From positions 248,001 through 312,000 of the forward strand of contig JAIVJV010000009.1 in assembly GCA_020199835.1 (NCBI GenBank): DNA of 64,000 bases, in the 5' to 3' direction. Shown piece after piece: positions 32,822 through 41,889 of the stretch. This stretch comes from Acidobacteriota bacterium (GTDB lineage: Bacteria; Acidobacteriota; Blastocatellia; Pyrinomonadales; Pyrinomonadaceae). The position numbers were made by a program, and so were the translations under genes. The notes beneath the pieces were generated by a model. It worked only from the letters and a program-made list of their open reading frames with translations, was not told where the DNA came from and did not search any database. Each line of letters starts with the position of its first letter. Positions within the stretch are counted from its first letter, which is position 1.

Positions 32822-34363
32822 TCCGCCGCCACCGGGCGTTTCAAGACGAATGCGATCCCCCGCCTTCAGTTCGTGTGAGCTTTTGGCTGCAATGTCGCGA
32901 CCGTTAATCTTGTTAGTGCCAGTCTTACCGTCCGCGCCGCCGTGCAAACCATAAGGGCCACGCCTTCTGCGATCTGCCAGCAACGACATGCGCGCGGGAA
33001 CTAAGGTCTCGATCTCACGGATCACACCGTCACCGCCACGTTGCTTCCCTGTTCCACCCGAACCACGCCGCAACCGATACTCACGAACACGCAACGGATA
33101 CGCGTACTCAAGCGCCTCAGCCGGTGTGTTCAAGCTGTTCGTCATGTGCGTGTGCACGCCGCTCATCCCGTCTAGCGACGGCCGCGCGCCCATACCGCCA
33201 GCGACGGTTTCGTAATACGAAAACTCCTGACCGTTACGAGTGTCGATACCGCCGATGGTAAGGTTGTTCATCGTTCCCTGGCTTGCCGCCGGTATGCGAT
33301 CGGGCAGCGCCTGGGCCAACGCTTTGAACAGCACGTCAACAATGCGTTGCGATGTCTCAACGTTGCCACCCGCGACTGAAGCCGGTGGGTTCGCGTTGAC
33401 GACAGTGCCGGGCGGAGCGATGACCTCGATCGGTTCCATCAACCCCGCACTCGCCGGCACTTCGCCGCCGACGAGACAACGAAAAACGTACGACACTGCT
33501 GAAACTGTGATTGCCTCGACCGCGTTGATCGCGCCGGTAACCTGCGGCGCGCTCCCGGTGAAATCAACGACCGCACCATTGCCGCGAACACTCACGCGAA
33601 CTGCGAGGCGAACGGGTTCGTCGGTGATGCCGTCGTCGTCGAGCGCGTCTTCAGCTTCGTAAACGCCGTCAGGGATGGCGGCGATCGTGTGACGCATCAG
33701 GCGCGCCGAGTAGTCGATCAACTGCGTCGCATACGTTGCCGCTTCTCGTTCGCCACGGCGTTCGACGATTTCCAGTAAACGCGCTGCGCCCGTGTGTAGC
33801 GAACCGATCTGCGCGTCGAAATCACCACGGCGTTCGACGTTGCCGCGCACGTTTGCAAGCAGCAGGCGCATCGTATCCCCGTCCAACACGCCGTTTCGCA
33901 CGAGCCGGATTGGGGGAATGCGTATGCCTTCGCCGTAAATGTCGGTCGCGAGGCCCATCGATCCGGGTGTCGCACCGCCGATATCGGCGTGGTGTGCGCG
34001 ATTAGCGACGTAGAACAAAATCCGCGTTCCCTTCACGACCGGCGTGACGAGCGTCACGTCAGGCAGGTGCGTGCCGCCGGCGAACGGATCGTTTAGCGCA
34101 ACCACGTCGCCGGGCGCGAACTTGATCTCGTTCAAGGCCGCCGCTACGGCCATCGGCATGGAACCGAGATGCACGGGCATGTGATCGCCCTGCGCGATTA
34201 CGCGTCCCCTCGCGTCAAACACCGCGCACGAGTAGTCGCGGCGTTCTTTGATATTTGGCGAGAACGCGGTGCGACGCAGCGCGACGCCCATCTCTTCCGC
34301 CACGGAGGTGAAGAGCGCGCGATAGATTTCGAGTGTCGTCGGATCGAAACGCGTATTCTTCAT
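32810..34363 (-). CDS. hyuB: hydantoinase B / oxoprolinase beta-type subunit
   Basis: A 517-residue ATP-dependent hydantoinase/oxoprolinase B subunit (cytosolic). Family marks are the N-terminal [40 protein letters not shown], and [15 protein letters not shown], and near the end the glycine-rich [15 protein letters not shown]. With HyuA it opens a five-membered cyclic amide (hydantoin, 5-oxoproline or N-methylhydantoin) at the cost of ATP. The exact substrate is undetermined. Its ATG overlaps the hyuA stop as ATGA. Confidence 0.9.
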   Translation of the reverse strand: MKNTRFDPTTLEIYRALFTSVAEEMGVALRRTAFSPNIKERRDYSCAVFDARGRVIAQGDHMPVHLGSMPMAVAAALNEIKFAPGDVVALNDPFAGGTHLPDVTLVTPVVKGTRILFYVANRAHHADIGGATPGSMGLATDIYGEGIRIPPIRLVRNGVLDGDTMRLLLANVRGNVERRGDFDAQIGSLHTGAARLLEIVERRGEREAATYATQLIDYSARLMRHTIAAIPDGVYEAEDALDDDGITDEPVRLAVRVSVRGNGAVVDFTGSAPQVTGAINAVEAITVSAVSYVFRCLVGGEVPASAGLMEPIEVIAPPGTVVNANPPASVAGGNVETSQRIVDVLFKALAQALPDRIPAASQGTMNNLTIGGIDTRNGQEFSYYETVAGGMGARPSLDGMSGVHTHMTNSLNTPAEALEYAYPLRVREYRLRRGSGGTGKQRGGDGVIREIETLVPARMSLLADRRRRGPYGLHGGADGKTGTNKINGRDIAAKSSHELKAGDRIRLETPGGGGLGS

Positions 34364-36396
34364 AGTTCAATTAGGATGTTGCCAAACTGGTCCACCCGCG
34401 CGCGAGTGTCGGCCGGGATCAGCGTCGTGGCTGAATACTCCGTGACTATGCAAGGCGTTTTCAGTTTCACATTGCCGGAGAGTTCGTCGCGGCGGTAAAC
34501 GTGGACGTTCAGCTTTTTGCCGAAGTAAGCGACCGCATTGTCGTGCGGTTTAGCCACGCCACGCGATACCGAAACTTTCGCGACCGGAAGTTTAGGTACG
34601 ACTCCAAACGAGCGCAGCCGTGCGCTGACGATCTCGATCTCGCTCTGCTCCTGCGCATAGCCATAACGCTCGCGGTGCGCGCGATGAAAACGCGCGGCGA
34701 TGTCACCACTCGTGTCTCGGATTTCGAGTTCGAACGACTGCCCGCGATAACGCATCGCGAGCGCGCGTTCATGCCGTTGCTGACTACGTGCGAACCCTTC
34801 TGCACGCAACACTGCCGCGGCTTCACGCTCCATGTCGGCAAACACTTTTCCTAAGCGTGCGATCTGTTTTGGATCGTTCGCGAACATCACAGTGCGGCTC
34901 TGGTCCTTGATAACGTCCGCAACCATCACCCCGACCGCCGACAGGGCGCCTGGCGCAGGCGGCGCGATTACAAGCGGAACGCGCAACGCGCGCGCGAGTT
35001 CGACCGCGTGCAAACCGCCAGCGCCGCCGAACGGTAACAAGGCAAACTGCCGCGGGTCGTGACCGCGTTCGACCGAAATATGCCGCAGCGCGCGTTCCAT
35101 GTTTGTGTTTGCTACGGACAGGATTCCTTCGGCGGCAGCGACCACACTCACGCGTTTGCCGGAGACGCGACTCAGATGACTTGCCAACTGCTTGATCGCT
35201 TCGTGCGCGCGCGCGGCGTCGAGCTTGAACTCACCGCCGAGAAGCCCGCCGCCACCGAAGTGGCCCAACACCACGTGCGCGTCGGTCACCGTCGGCAAGA
35301 GTGATCGTCCGTAACACGCTGGACCCGGATCGGCGCCGGCCGACTCTGGTCCAACACGCAGCGAGCCGCCTTCATCGACGCGCGCGATCGAGCCGCCGCC
35401 CGCGCCGACCGTGTGAATGTCCATTACGGACACCGCGACCGGCAGGCCTGCGACTATGGCTTCGTTTGTCGTTCTGATCGCGCCCTTGTCGCAAAGCGCG
35501 ACGTCGGTTGACGTGCCGCCCATGTCAAACGTGATGATGTTTTCGAGTCGGGCGGAACGCGCGGCGCGCAGTGCGCCGACAACTCCGCCTGACGGGCCGG
35601 AGAGAATCGTGCGCACGGGTTCGACCGCGGCCATTTCCGCGGAGATGCTGCCGCCGGAAGATTGCATGACGCGAAGGCTGAACTTGGAGCTGTGTTCTTT
35701 GTTCTCGGTTAACCGGCTCAAGTAGCGGCCCATCAATGGCTGAAGATACGCGTTGATTACAACCGTCGAGGTGCGTTCGTATTCCCGGTACTCAGGGAGG
35801 ATCTGACTCGAGAGCGAAAGTGGAATCTTTAGCGTTGCCAGGGCTTGAGCGACGCGTTCCTCGTGTTGAGGGTGCAGGAAAGAAAACAACAACGACACGG
35901 CCACGGATTCGACGTTCTCACGTTTCAACCGTTGCACTAAATCGCCGAGCTCGTTCTCGTCCAGCGCCTGCAGAATCTCTCCTGACGCAACAACTCGCTC
36001 AGCGATTCCAAACCGGAGCTCGTCGGAAACCAGCGGTGGCGGTTTTACGGCGTTGAGGTTGTAGAGTTCAGGGCGTGCCTGGCGTCCGATGACGAGGACG
36101 TCTTCGAAGCCGCGTGTGGTGATCAGCGCGGTGCGCGCGCCGCGTCGTTGAAGCAAGGCGTTGGTGCCGACAGTTGTGCCGTGAACGACCTCAATGTCGG
36201 CCAGTTGGATCTTCATTTTAAGGCAGATTTTTTCGAGGCCGTGCCGAATGGCTAATGAAGGATCTGCGGGAGTGGAAGGAACTTTGAAAAGCTGAATCTG
36301 CCCGTTTTGATCGTAAACGAAGTCGGTAAATGTGCCACCAGTGTCAACGCCAACGCGGATCGGTTTGCCCGTGTGAGCGCCAGTGGATTTACCCAC
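34360..36396 (-). CDS. hyuA: hydantoinase A / oxoprolinase alpha-type subunit
   Basis: A 678-residue ATP-binding subunit with the actin-like fold. The N-terminal phosphate motif RVGVDTGGTFTDFVY, HGTTVGTNALLQRRG, and the second half ITFDMGGTSTDVAL are all intact. The frame stays open some 270 bases upstream inside the oxidoreductase gene, but the family N-terminus starts just before VGVDTGG. I therefore choose the GTG at 36396, which overlaps the preceding stop by eight bases. The operon order is Gfo/Idh oxidoreductase, hyuA, hyuB, all coupled. Confidence 0.9.
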   Translation of the reverse strand: MGKSTGAHTGKPIRVGVDTGGTFTDFVYDQNGQIQLFKVPSTPADPSLAIRHGLEKICLKMKIQLADIEVVHGTTVGTNALLQRRGARTALITTRGFEDVLVIGRQARPELYNLNAVKPPPLVSDELRFGIAERVVASGEILQALDENELGDLVQRLKRENVESVAVSLLFSFLHPQHEERVAQALATLKIPLSLSSQILPEYREYERTSTVVINAYLQPLMGRYLSRLTENKEHSSKFSLRVMQSSGGSISAEMAAVEPVRTILSGPSGGVVGALRAARSARLENIITFDMGGTSTDVALCDKGAIRTTNEAIVAGLPVAVSVMDIHTVGAGGGSIARVDEGGSLRVGPESAGADPGPACYGRSLLPTVTDAHVVLGHFGGGGLLGGEFKLDAARAHEAIKQLASHLSRVSGKRVSVVAAAEGILSVANTNMERALRHISVERGHDPRQFALLPFGGAGGLHAVELARALRVPLVIAPPAPGALSAVGVMVADVIKDQSRTVMFANDPKQIARLGKVFADMEREAAAVLRAEGFARSQQRHERALAMRYRGQSFELEIRDTSGDIAARFHRAHRERYGYAQEQSEIEIVSARLRSFGVVPKLPVAKVSVSRGVAKPHDNAVAYFGKKLNVHVYRRDELSGNVKLKTPCIVTEYSATTLIPADTRARVDQFGNILIEL

Positions 36397-37483
36397 CGAC
36401 GTCCACCCAACAACCACGCTCGTTCGAATCGCGCACCGCGTCGAGGACCAGTTGCACGCGTAACCCATCCTCGAAACTCGCCGCGTCGTCGACCATCTTC
36501 TTGCCGCTACGCATTGCCTCAACAATGCGGCACGCGAAAGCCGTAAACCCGCGGGACCAACTGCTCTCACGCATGCCCTGGGCCATGTGGTCCTGATCGA
36601 CCTGCACCGGACGCCACGTTCCCGATCCCGCCGGCGAGAGCCACAACTCACCCGTCTCTTCAACCATCAGCGCGCCCTTCGTGCCGTAGATCTCGAGACG
36701 ATTCTCATACTTCCCCGACTCCACGACCGAAAGCGCCGCGGCGCCTGTCGCGCGGTTCGTATGTGGACCATCAGCAAAGTGAAACAACAGTTTCGCTTCG
36801 TCATCAGTAGTCACTGCGCGCATGCCGCGCGAACCTTTATCGGGTCGTTCCTTGATGTGCGTCGTAAGCATCCCAAACGCACGCGTGACTTCCGTGCTGA
36901 GCATCCAGCGAAACGAATCGATCACGTGCGACCCAATCGCGCCGAGCGTGCCGCCGCCCATCGCCGCGTCAGACCACCAATCCCAACCGCGATCCGCGAG
37001 CCCGCGATAGTCGGAACGAAAAACGTAGTTGCAATGACGAACCGACCCGATCGCTCCCGTTTGCAACATGCCGCGCATCGTTCGCCGGCTGTTGAGAAAT
37101 CGCAGCTCGTGATCGATTAGCGCGAGCACGTTCGCCGAACGCGCCTTTTCGACCATCCGCCGCGCCTCGTCGGCGTTGAGCGCCATCGGCTTCTCGCATA
37201 ACACGGCCTTACGCTGCGCGAGCGCTGCGAGCGTAATCTCCATGTGAGTTGCGGGAGGCGTGACGATGCTGACGAGATCGACGTCGTTGCGTTCGACGAG
37301 CTCCTGCCAGTGGGCGGCAACGTGTTCTATACCAAACTCGTGTGCGACTGCAGCCGCGCGCTCGCGGTGGCGGCTGGCAATCGCCACCACCTTCGCGCCC
37401 ATGCAATCACGAAAACCCGGGATTTGCGTCGTACGGGCAAACCCCGCCCCGACAATTCCAATTCCAATCGGCGTGGTCTTCAT
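36389..37483 (-). CDS. Gfo/Idh/MocA family NAD(P)-dependent oxidoreductase
   Basis: A 364-residue two-domain dehydrogenase. The Rossmann motif is IGIVGAGFARTTQIPGF near the N-terminus, the family signature CEKPMALNADEARRMV lies near residue 97, and the C-terminal alpha/beta dimerisation domain follows. Members oxidise or reduce sugars, inositols and related polyols; the substrate is not predictable. It is the first gene of a coupled operon with hyuA and hyuB, so it may supply or process a cyclic-amide precursor, which is inference. Confidence 0.88.
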   Translation of the reverse strand: MKTTPIGIGIVGAGFARTTQIPGFRDCMGAKVVAIASRHRERAAAVAHEFGIEHVAAHWQELVERNDVDLVSIVTPPATHMEITLAALAQRKAVLCEKPMALNADEARRMVEKARSANVLALIDHELRFLNSRRTMRGMLQTGAIGSVRHCNYVFRSDYRGLADRGWDWWSDAAMGGGTLGAIGSHVIDSFRWMLSTEVTRAFGMLTTHIKERPDKGSRGMRAVTTDDEAKLLFHFADGPHTNRATGAAALSVVESGKYENRLEIYGTKGALMVEETGELWLSPAGSGTWRPVQVDQDHMAQGMRESSWSRGFTAFACRIVEAMRSGKKMVDDAASFEDGLRVQLVLDAVRDSNERGCWVDVGG

Positions 37484-37515
37484 GCGTATTTCTTACCACA
37501 AATCACGACGATTGC

Positions 37516-40500
37516 TCACGCAAAAATTATTTCCTCAGGTAAAGCCCGATGGCCGACGATGTCCTCGAACCACAAGCTGGTCCCAAACTCGATATGTCCG
37601 TCGGCCGTGCAAAAACGGCGAACGTTTGCCTCGATGTCCCGCGAGAAGTCCCAGGCAAAGTCGTATCTCCACGCATCGCCAAGTTCGCCACTGAAATCAG
37701 AAGGCACAGGTGCATCCGGAAACGCGCGGCGAACAAAGTTTGGAAAACGCGTCACGCTGAACATCGGAAACACAACGCCCGCTTGATCGATCGCCGCCAG
37801 ACTCACCTTCCAGATGTTTACGCAAACTTCCTCTTCCGTTTGCGGTGTCCAGAACGAAACATGCAAACGGCGTAAGCCCGGCGCGTTATCTATACGGATT
37901 TGCGCTTTGCGCACGTTAGGCGGCTGCTCGACGCGGTGATTTGATTTGAACAGGACGCGAATATTGGGAAACGCGGGGGCAGGCAACGAAGGCGGAATGG
38001 GTTCGCCGTCCTGGGTTTTCCACGCTTGGGGAATTTCCGTTTCGACCGTGTCGTGGCTGAGTGTTGTCGGCTGCGGCAGATTGCTCGCCGCCTGGAGCTC
38101 GTCGTCGCGCTTATCGTAGAAGACAGCGATCAGGCCCAGCGGCTTTCGCTCGAGTATGCGAAACCGAGCAGCCGGTTCGTACATGGACATACTCTTCCGT
38201 TTGCGAAACTCGTGTACGAATAGCTCAGGATCATCAGCAGTCGTCGAGTTCATTCGTTTGACGATCGCCCCGTTCTCCCTCTTCACACCCCAGTTGAAGT
38301 TGATGGTGTTCATCCGCAAGCGATCTTCGCCGTCTGTGTTTTCATCGTTCTTCCACACGCGCCCGTTCACGTCTGCGAAGCCTGGTCTACCGCCCGCGCT
38401 CGGCAAAAGTTCCACGCGGTAATACTGGGCGCGTGAATCGATCAGATCCTCGTAAACACCGAACTGATAAAAGCGATCGGCGCGTTGGTACGCGGCTTCA
38501 GAAACAAAGTCCCACTTGTGATTGAAGCCGGTTGCGGGTTTCTGGCCCGTCAGTGCGTGCCGGTCCGGCACGTGTCGACAATCGGCAGGCAGATAGCGCT
38601 GCACCCAACGGCCCACACGCAGAGTTTGAGTCGCTGGATTTCGCAAGGATCCACGCACGTGCAACATCGTGTCGTCACGCAGATCGATCGTGTTCGGCAC
38701 GACGTAAGCAGCGGCTGGTCCATTGCTAACTTCGGGTGGAAGCTGCGGGTTTTGATCCTGCGCGACAGCGGCGCCGGTCAACACCTGCTGCGCTTGAGGG
38801 AAAAGACGCCAGCGCCAACTGTGATCGCAAAGTCCGTAGTTGTAGACGATCGTGTAGATCTCCCACTGGTTTGTTATCGCGTTTTTGCCGGTCACGACAA
38901 TTACGTTCCGGCGCAGAACCATGCGGCTGTCGTCGTTGATCAAATCGGCACGAAACGGGCACCAGTATCTCGCGAGGTGAAAGTCGTACCAATCGGGATT
39001 GTCCCTGAGGTAGTGCGGCAACGAAAAAAGATCGCCGAGGATGTCATCGGTCGGATGGAGCAGGCGATAGCGTTGCGTGAAGTAGGTCTGCTCGTCAAAC
39101 CAGAGGATCGCGTAACGCTGTAGCAGTCCGGCGCCGTCAGAGCCTGCCGGGCCGAGCTTTACCATCATGTAGAAGTTGGTAGTCCCGTCGTTGAACGCAT
39201 CACCGTCGATGACTGGGCCATTGAGGAAACGATACTGTATCAAGCTGTACGGTTCACCCTGGAACAACGGCCGGGCCGCCGGCAACGCGTGGATTTCACC
39301 ACCGAAATGTGTTTGCCAGTTCTCGCTCCAGTGACTCGATCCAATGCCGATATCCAGTACTTTGGAATACTGAATCGCAAAACGCTTCTCCGCGAGGATG
39401 CGCATGCGCCAGACGTGGTCGGTGAAAAAGTCTGGTGGTTGAACGCCGATGATTTCGATCGAACCATCCGCATTTGGAGCGATTGCCAACGACTCGCGGC
39501 CCTCGAGCGCCTCAATCCGATGCCAGGAAGGATTGAACTCCCCGTTCGCAGCCGTTTGCCAGGTATGCCAAACCGTCTTGTCGGATGCGACACCGACAAC
39601 TTCCAACCATCCCTGCGCATTGGTCGCAACCCAGAGCTCCTTAAGTTTGTCATTGGGTTGGAAGAGTTGTTGCCACTGGCCGCTCCAGTTGCCAGGAGAA
39701 TCCTGAAAAGTGCGCCAGATAGTGTCGTTATCGTCGGCAACACCGATCACTTCAAGCGTCCCGTCTGCGTTGCGGCCGATGTTCAGCATGCGCAGGTGAT
39801 CCGCGTCTGAGTAAAGCTGGCTCCAGCCTTCCCACGGTCCACCGGGCGAGGTTTGCTTCGTGCGCCAAAGCCTGAAGTTGGGAGCAACGCCAACGGCTTC
39901 GAGCACGCCATCACCATTTCGCGCCATCCAGACATCGCGCAACTTGTCGTTTGCGCCAAAGGCGGCTACCCAATTTCCGGACCATGTTCCCGGACTCGTC
40001 TGCTCGGTACGCCAAACGCGGTTATCTTCGCCAATCGCAAAAGCTTCCAGCCGGCCGTCGAGGTTTGCCTCGACCGCGATAGAGATCCGTCTATCACTTG
40101 ACGAGTAGAGTTCCTGCCAACTATCGAACGATCCGCTATTCGGCGCGGACTGCGTCGTGTGAAAGACACGGTTGTCACCTGCAGTTCGTATAACTTCGAG
40201 CCGGCCATCGGTGTTGCGCGTGTGGGCCAGCTTCTTAACGGTGTCGCTGTCTCTGAAGAACCGTGTCCACGAGCCATTCCATTTTCCGTTTGGTGTGCCT
40301 TGCGACGTGTGATAGATGTGATCAGACTCTCCCGCGCCAAACGCCTCGAGGCTACCGTCCGCATTCACCGCCAGCCATACCAGATGGAACGAGTCTGACT
40401 CTTTGTAAAACCTCTTCCATGCTCCCAAGCCCGCTTTTTTCCGGCGCATGTAAGTGGTCCGAACGTGAACGGGCATCCATGAAGGAGGCTGATTCGGAGT

Positions 40501-41697
40501 CGGCATGCGATTGTCGAGTGTCCACTCCGCCGGTAATTCATTTGGACGATTAACATCTGGCCGGGCGCCGTATCGCTGGAGGTATGCTCGACGTGAACGC
40601 AGCATGAGCTGCGATATCAGATCCATCACTTTCGCCATTGCTTCATCGAGGTGTATCTTTGCTTTTGGCTTGATATCCGGCGGGTTCGCGATGTAATCGA
40701 GCAGCTTCCTGATCTCGATCAGAATTTTTCCTCCGGGCTCGGTCCTGATTGCGCCCGATTCACCGACAGTACGGATAAGTAATCCGAGTGCAGCGTACGC
40801 TGCGAGGACCATTACTCCGGAGCCTTGTGTCTGGATCCGGCCGGCCCAGTCGTTGGCGAGGTCATCGATGTTCAAGAGTTGATCGAGGATGAGGTTCGCG
40901 AACCAGTTGTCACTGTTTTCTCCAGCCGCTTTTTTGATCGATTCCAGGATGCTGACGATAGCCTCAACGGTAAAAACTTCCTGCAGATCCTGATCGCCGA
41001 AGGCGAGATCGTCCTGCGTCACAATCGCGAGCTGTGAACGTGTGTCTTTGAGATACCACGTGCGCGCGCGCTCGAGTACGAGCATCACGTCTGAGATCCC
41101 GAGATCGAGCAACTCGTTGAAGACCGGCAGGCGCAGACTCGCGGGATGATTCGAGTAGTTCCGCGTTCCTTCCGGCGGCACGATCAGAGTGGGTGCATCG
41201 TCGGTGAAGTACTCGGGGTCAAGCTTCATGTTGAAAGGAGGAATGGGAGCGTCTTCGTCGAGAACGGTACCCTCTTCACCGGGATTGCAGTCGCGGTGAA
41301 AGGTGCGAAACATTTCGTCGATGTAAAGATGAAAGAGGCGATCGGTGCCGGCTTCCTTGCCGATAATGCGCCCGCGTCCGACCGCGATCTGGTCGAATAC
41401 GATATCGTTGAGTGCTTCACCGATGCGGTTATTTTCGTGCCCGATAAAGTTCGGAAACGGTTGGTCGGTGCACGGATCCCTGAGCGCGCTGATCGGGTTC
41501 CAGTTTACGTCGCCATTTATGCTGTACTCGACGCCGCCGTCGGGCCGCAGTCGAAAGCTGTAACGCTTGCCGGAATCTCTGATGCGGAATCGCGACCGCG
41601 AAGAGCTCGGATTGAACATAACGCCGTAACGGCGCGCGGGTGCGGTTACGAATTGGAAATCGACGTTATTGAATATCTTGTAGTCGCCTTTAGCCAC
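37516..41697 (-). CDS. giant protein with seven-repeat PLL-like beta-propeller, unknown function
   Basis: A 1393-residue protein of no family I can name in full, with no signal peptide. Residues about 423-772 hold seven repeats of about 48 residues. Each has an N-x-D-G-x-L-E-(A/V) core, then (V/I)-(W/F/Y)-(R/H)-T-x-Q, and ends in G-x-W, the hallmark of PLL-like/tectonin-type lectin propellers. The N-terminal 420 residues are mixed alpha/beta, then helical (about 240-375). The C-terminal 620 residues are Trp/Tyr/Arg-rich and unrecognised. The open frame begins at a GTG at 41706, but a perfect-looking GAGGTGA site precedes the GTG at 41697, so I start there. It stands alone between a Gfo/Idh gene and a histidine kinase. 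Confidence 0.8.
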   Translation of the reverse strand: MAKGDYKIFNNVDFQFVTAPARRYGVMFNPSSSRSRFRIRDSGKRYSFRLRPDGGVEYSINGDVNWNPISALRDPCTDQPFPNFIGHENNRIGEALNDIVFDQIAVGRGRIIGKEAGTDRLFHLYIDEMFRTFHRDCNPGEEGTVLDEDAPIPPFNMKLDPEYFTDDAPTLIVPPEGTRNYSNHPASLRLPVFNELLDLGISDVMLVLERARTWYLKDTRSQLAIVTQDDLAFGDQDLQEVFTVEAIVSILESIKKAAGENSDNWFANLILDQLLNIDDLANDWAGRIQTQGSGVMVLAAYAALGLLIRTVGESGAIRTEPGGKILIEIRKLLDYIANPPDIKPKAKIHLDEAMAKVMDLISQLMLRSRRAYLQRYGARPDVNRPNELPAEWTLDNRMPTPNQPPSWMPVHVRTTYMRRKKAGLGAWKRFYKESDSFHLVWLAVNADGSLEAFGAGESDHIYHTSQGTPNGKWNGSWTRFFRDSDTVKKLAHTRNTDGRLEVIRTAGDNRVFHTTQSAPNSGSFDSWQELYSSSDRRISIAVEANLDGRLEAFAIGEDNRVWRTEQTSPGTWSGNWVAAFGANDKLRDVWMARNGDGVLEAVGVAPNFRLWRTKQTSPGGPWEGWSQLYSDADHLRMLNIGRNADGTLEVIGVADDNDTIWRTFQDSPGNWSGQWQQLFQPNDKLKELWVATNAQGWLEVVGVASDKTVWHTWQTAANGEFNPSWHRIEALEGRESLAIAPNADGSIEIIGVQPPDFFTDHVWRMRILAEKRFAIQYSKVLDIGIGSSHWSENWQTHFGGEIHALPAARPLFQGEPYSLIQYRFLNGPVIDGDAFNDGTTNFYMMVKLGPAGSDGAGLLQRYAILWFDEQTYFTQRYRLLHPTDDILGDLFSLPHYLRDNPDWYDFHLARYWCPFRADLINDDSRMVLRRNVIVVTGKNAITNQWEIYTIVYNYGLCDHSWRWRLFPQAQQVLTGAAVAQDQNPQLPPEVSNGPAAAYVVPNTIDLRDDTMLHVRGSLRNPATQTLRVGRWVQRYLPADCRHVPDRHALTGQKPATGFNHKWDFVSEAAYQRADRFYQFGVYEDLIDSRAQYYRVELLPSAGGRPGFADVNGRVWKNDENTDGEDRLRMNTINFNWGVKRENGAIVKRMNSTTADDPELFVHEFRKRKSMSMYEPAARFRILERKPLGLIAVFYDKRDDELQAASNLPQPTTLSHDTVETEIPQAWKTQDGEPIPPSLPAPAFPNIRVLFKSNHRVEQPPNVRKAQIRIDNAPGLRRLHVSFWTPQTEEEVCVNIWKVSLAAIDQAGVVFPMFSVTRFPNFVRRAFPDAPVPSDFSGELGDAWRYDFAWDFSRDIEANVRRFCTADGHIEFGTSLWFEDIVGHRALPEEIIFA

Positions 41698-41889
41698 GGT
41701 AGTCACCTCAAGGTTGAGAAGCGCCGGATGGATTAAGGCTGGCGCGCTGGGCTACGTATCAGCCACGGCCGGTAGTGGGGGGCGTTTTGAGTGTGGCGGG
41801 ATTGTACTCCCAAGATTTTCGAGTGTGAAGGATTGGCGAAGGTTTTAGCTGTCGATGCGGCGCGACTCTGCGCGTGCGCGCGGGTGAGG

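Noticed and set aside
36397..36663. N-terminal extension of HyuA
   Set aside because: The frame is open, but it overlaps the oxidoreductase gene and its Arg-rich sequence does not resemble hydantoinases; the GTG at 36396 fits the family start.
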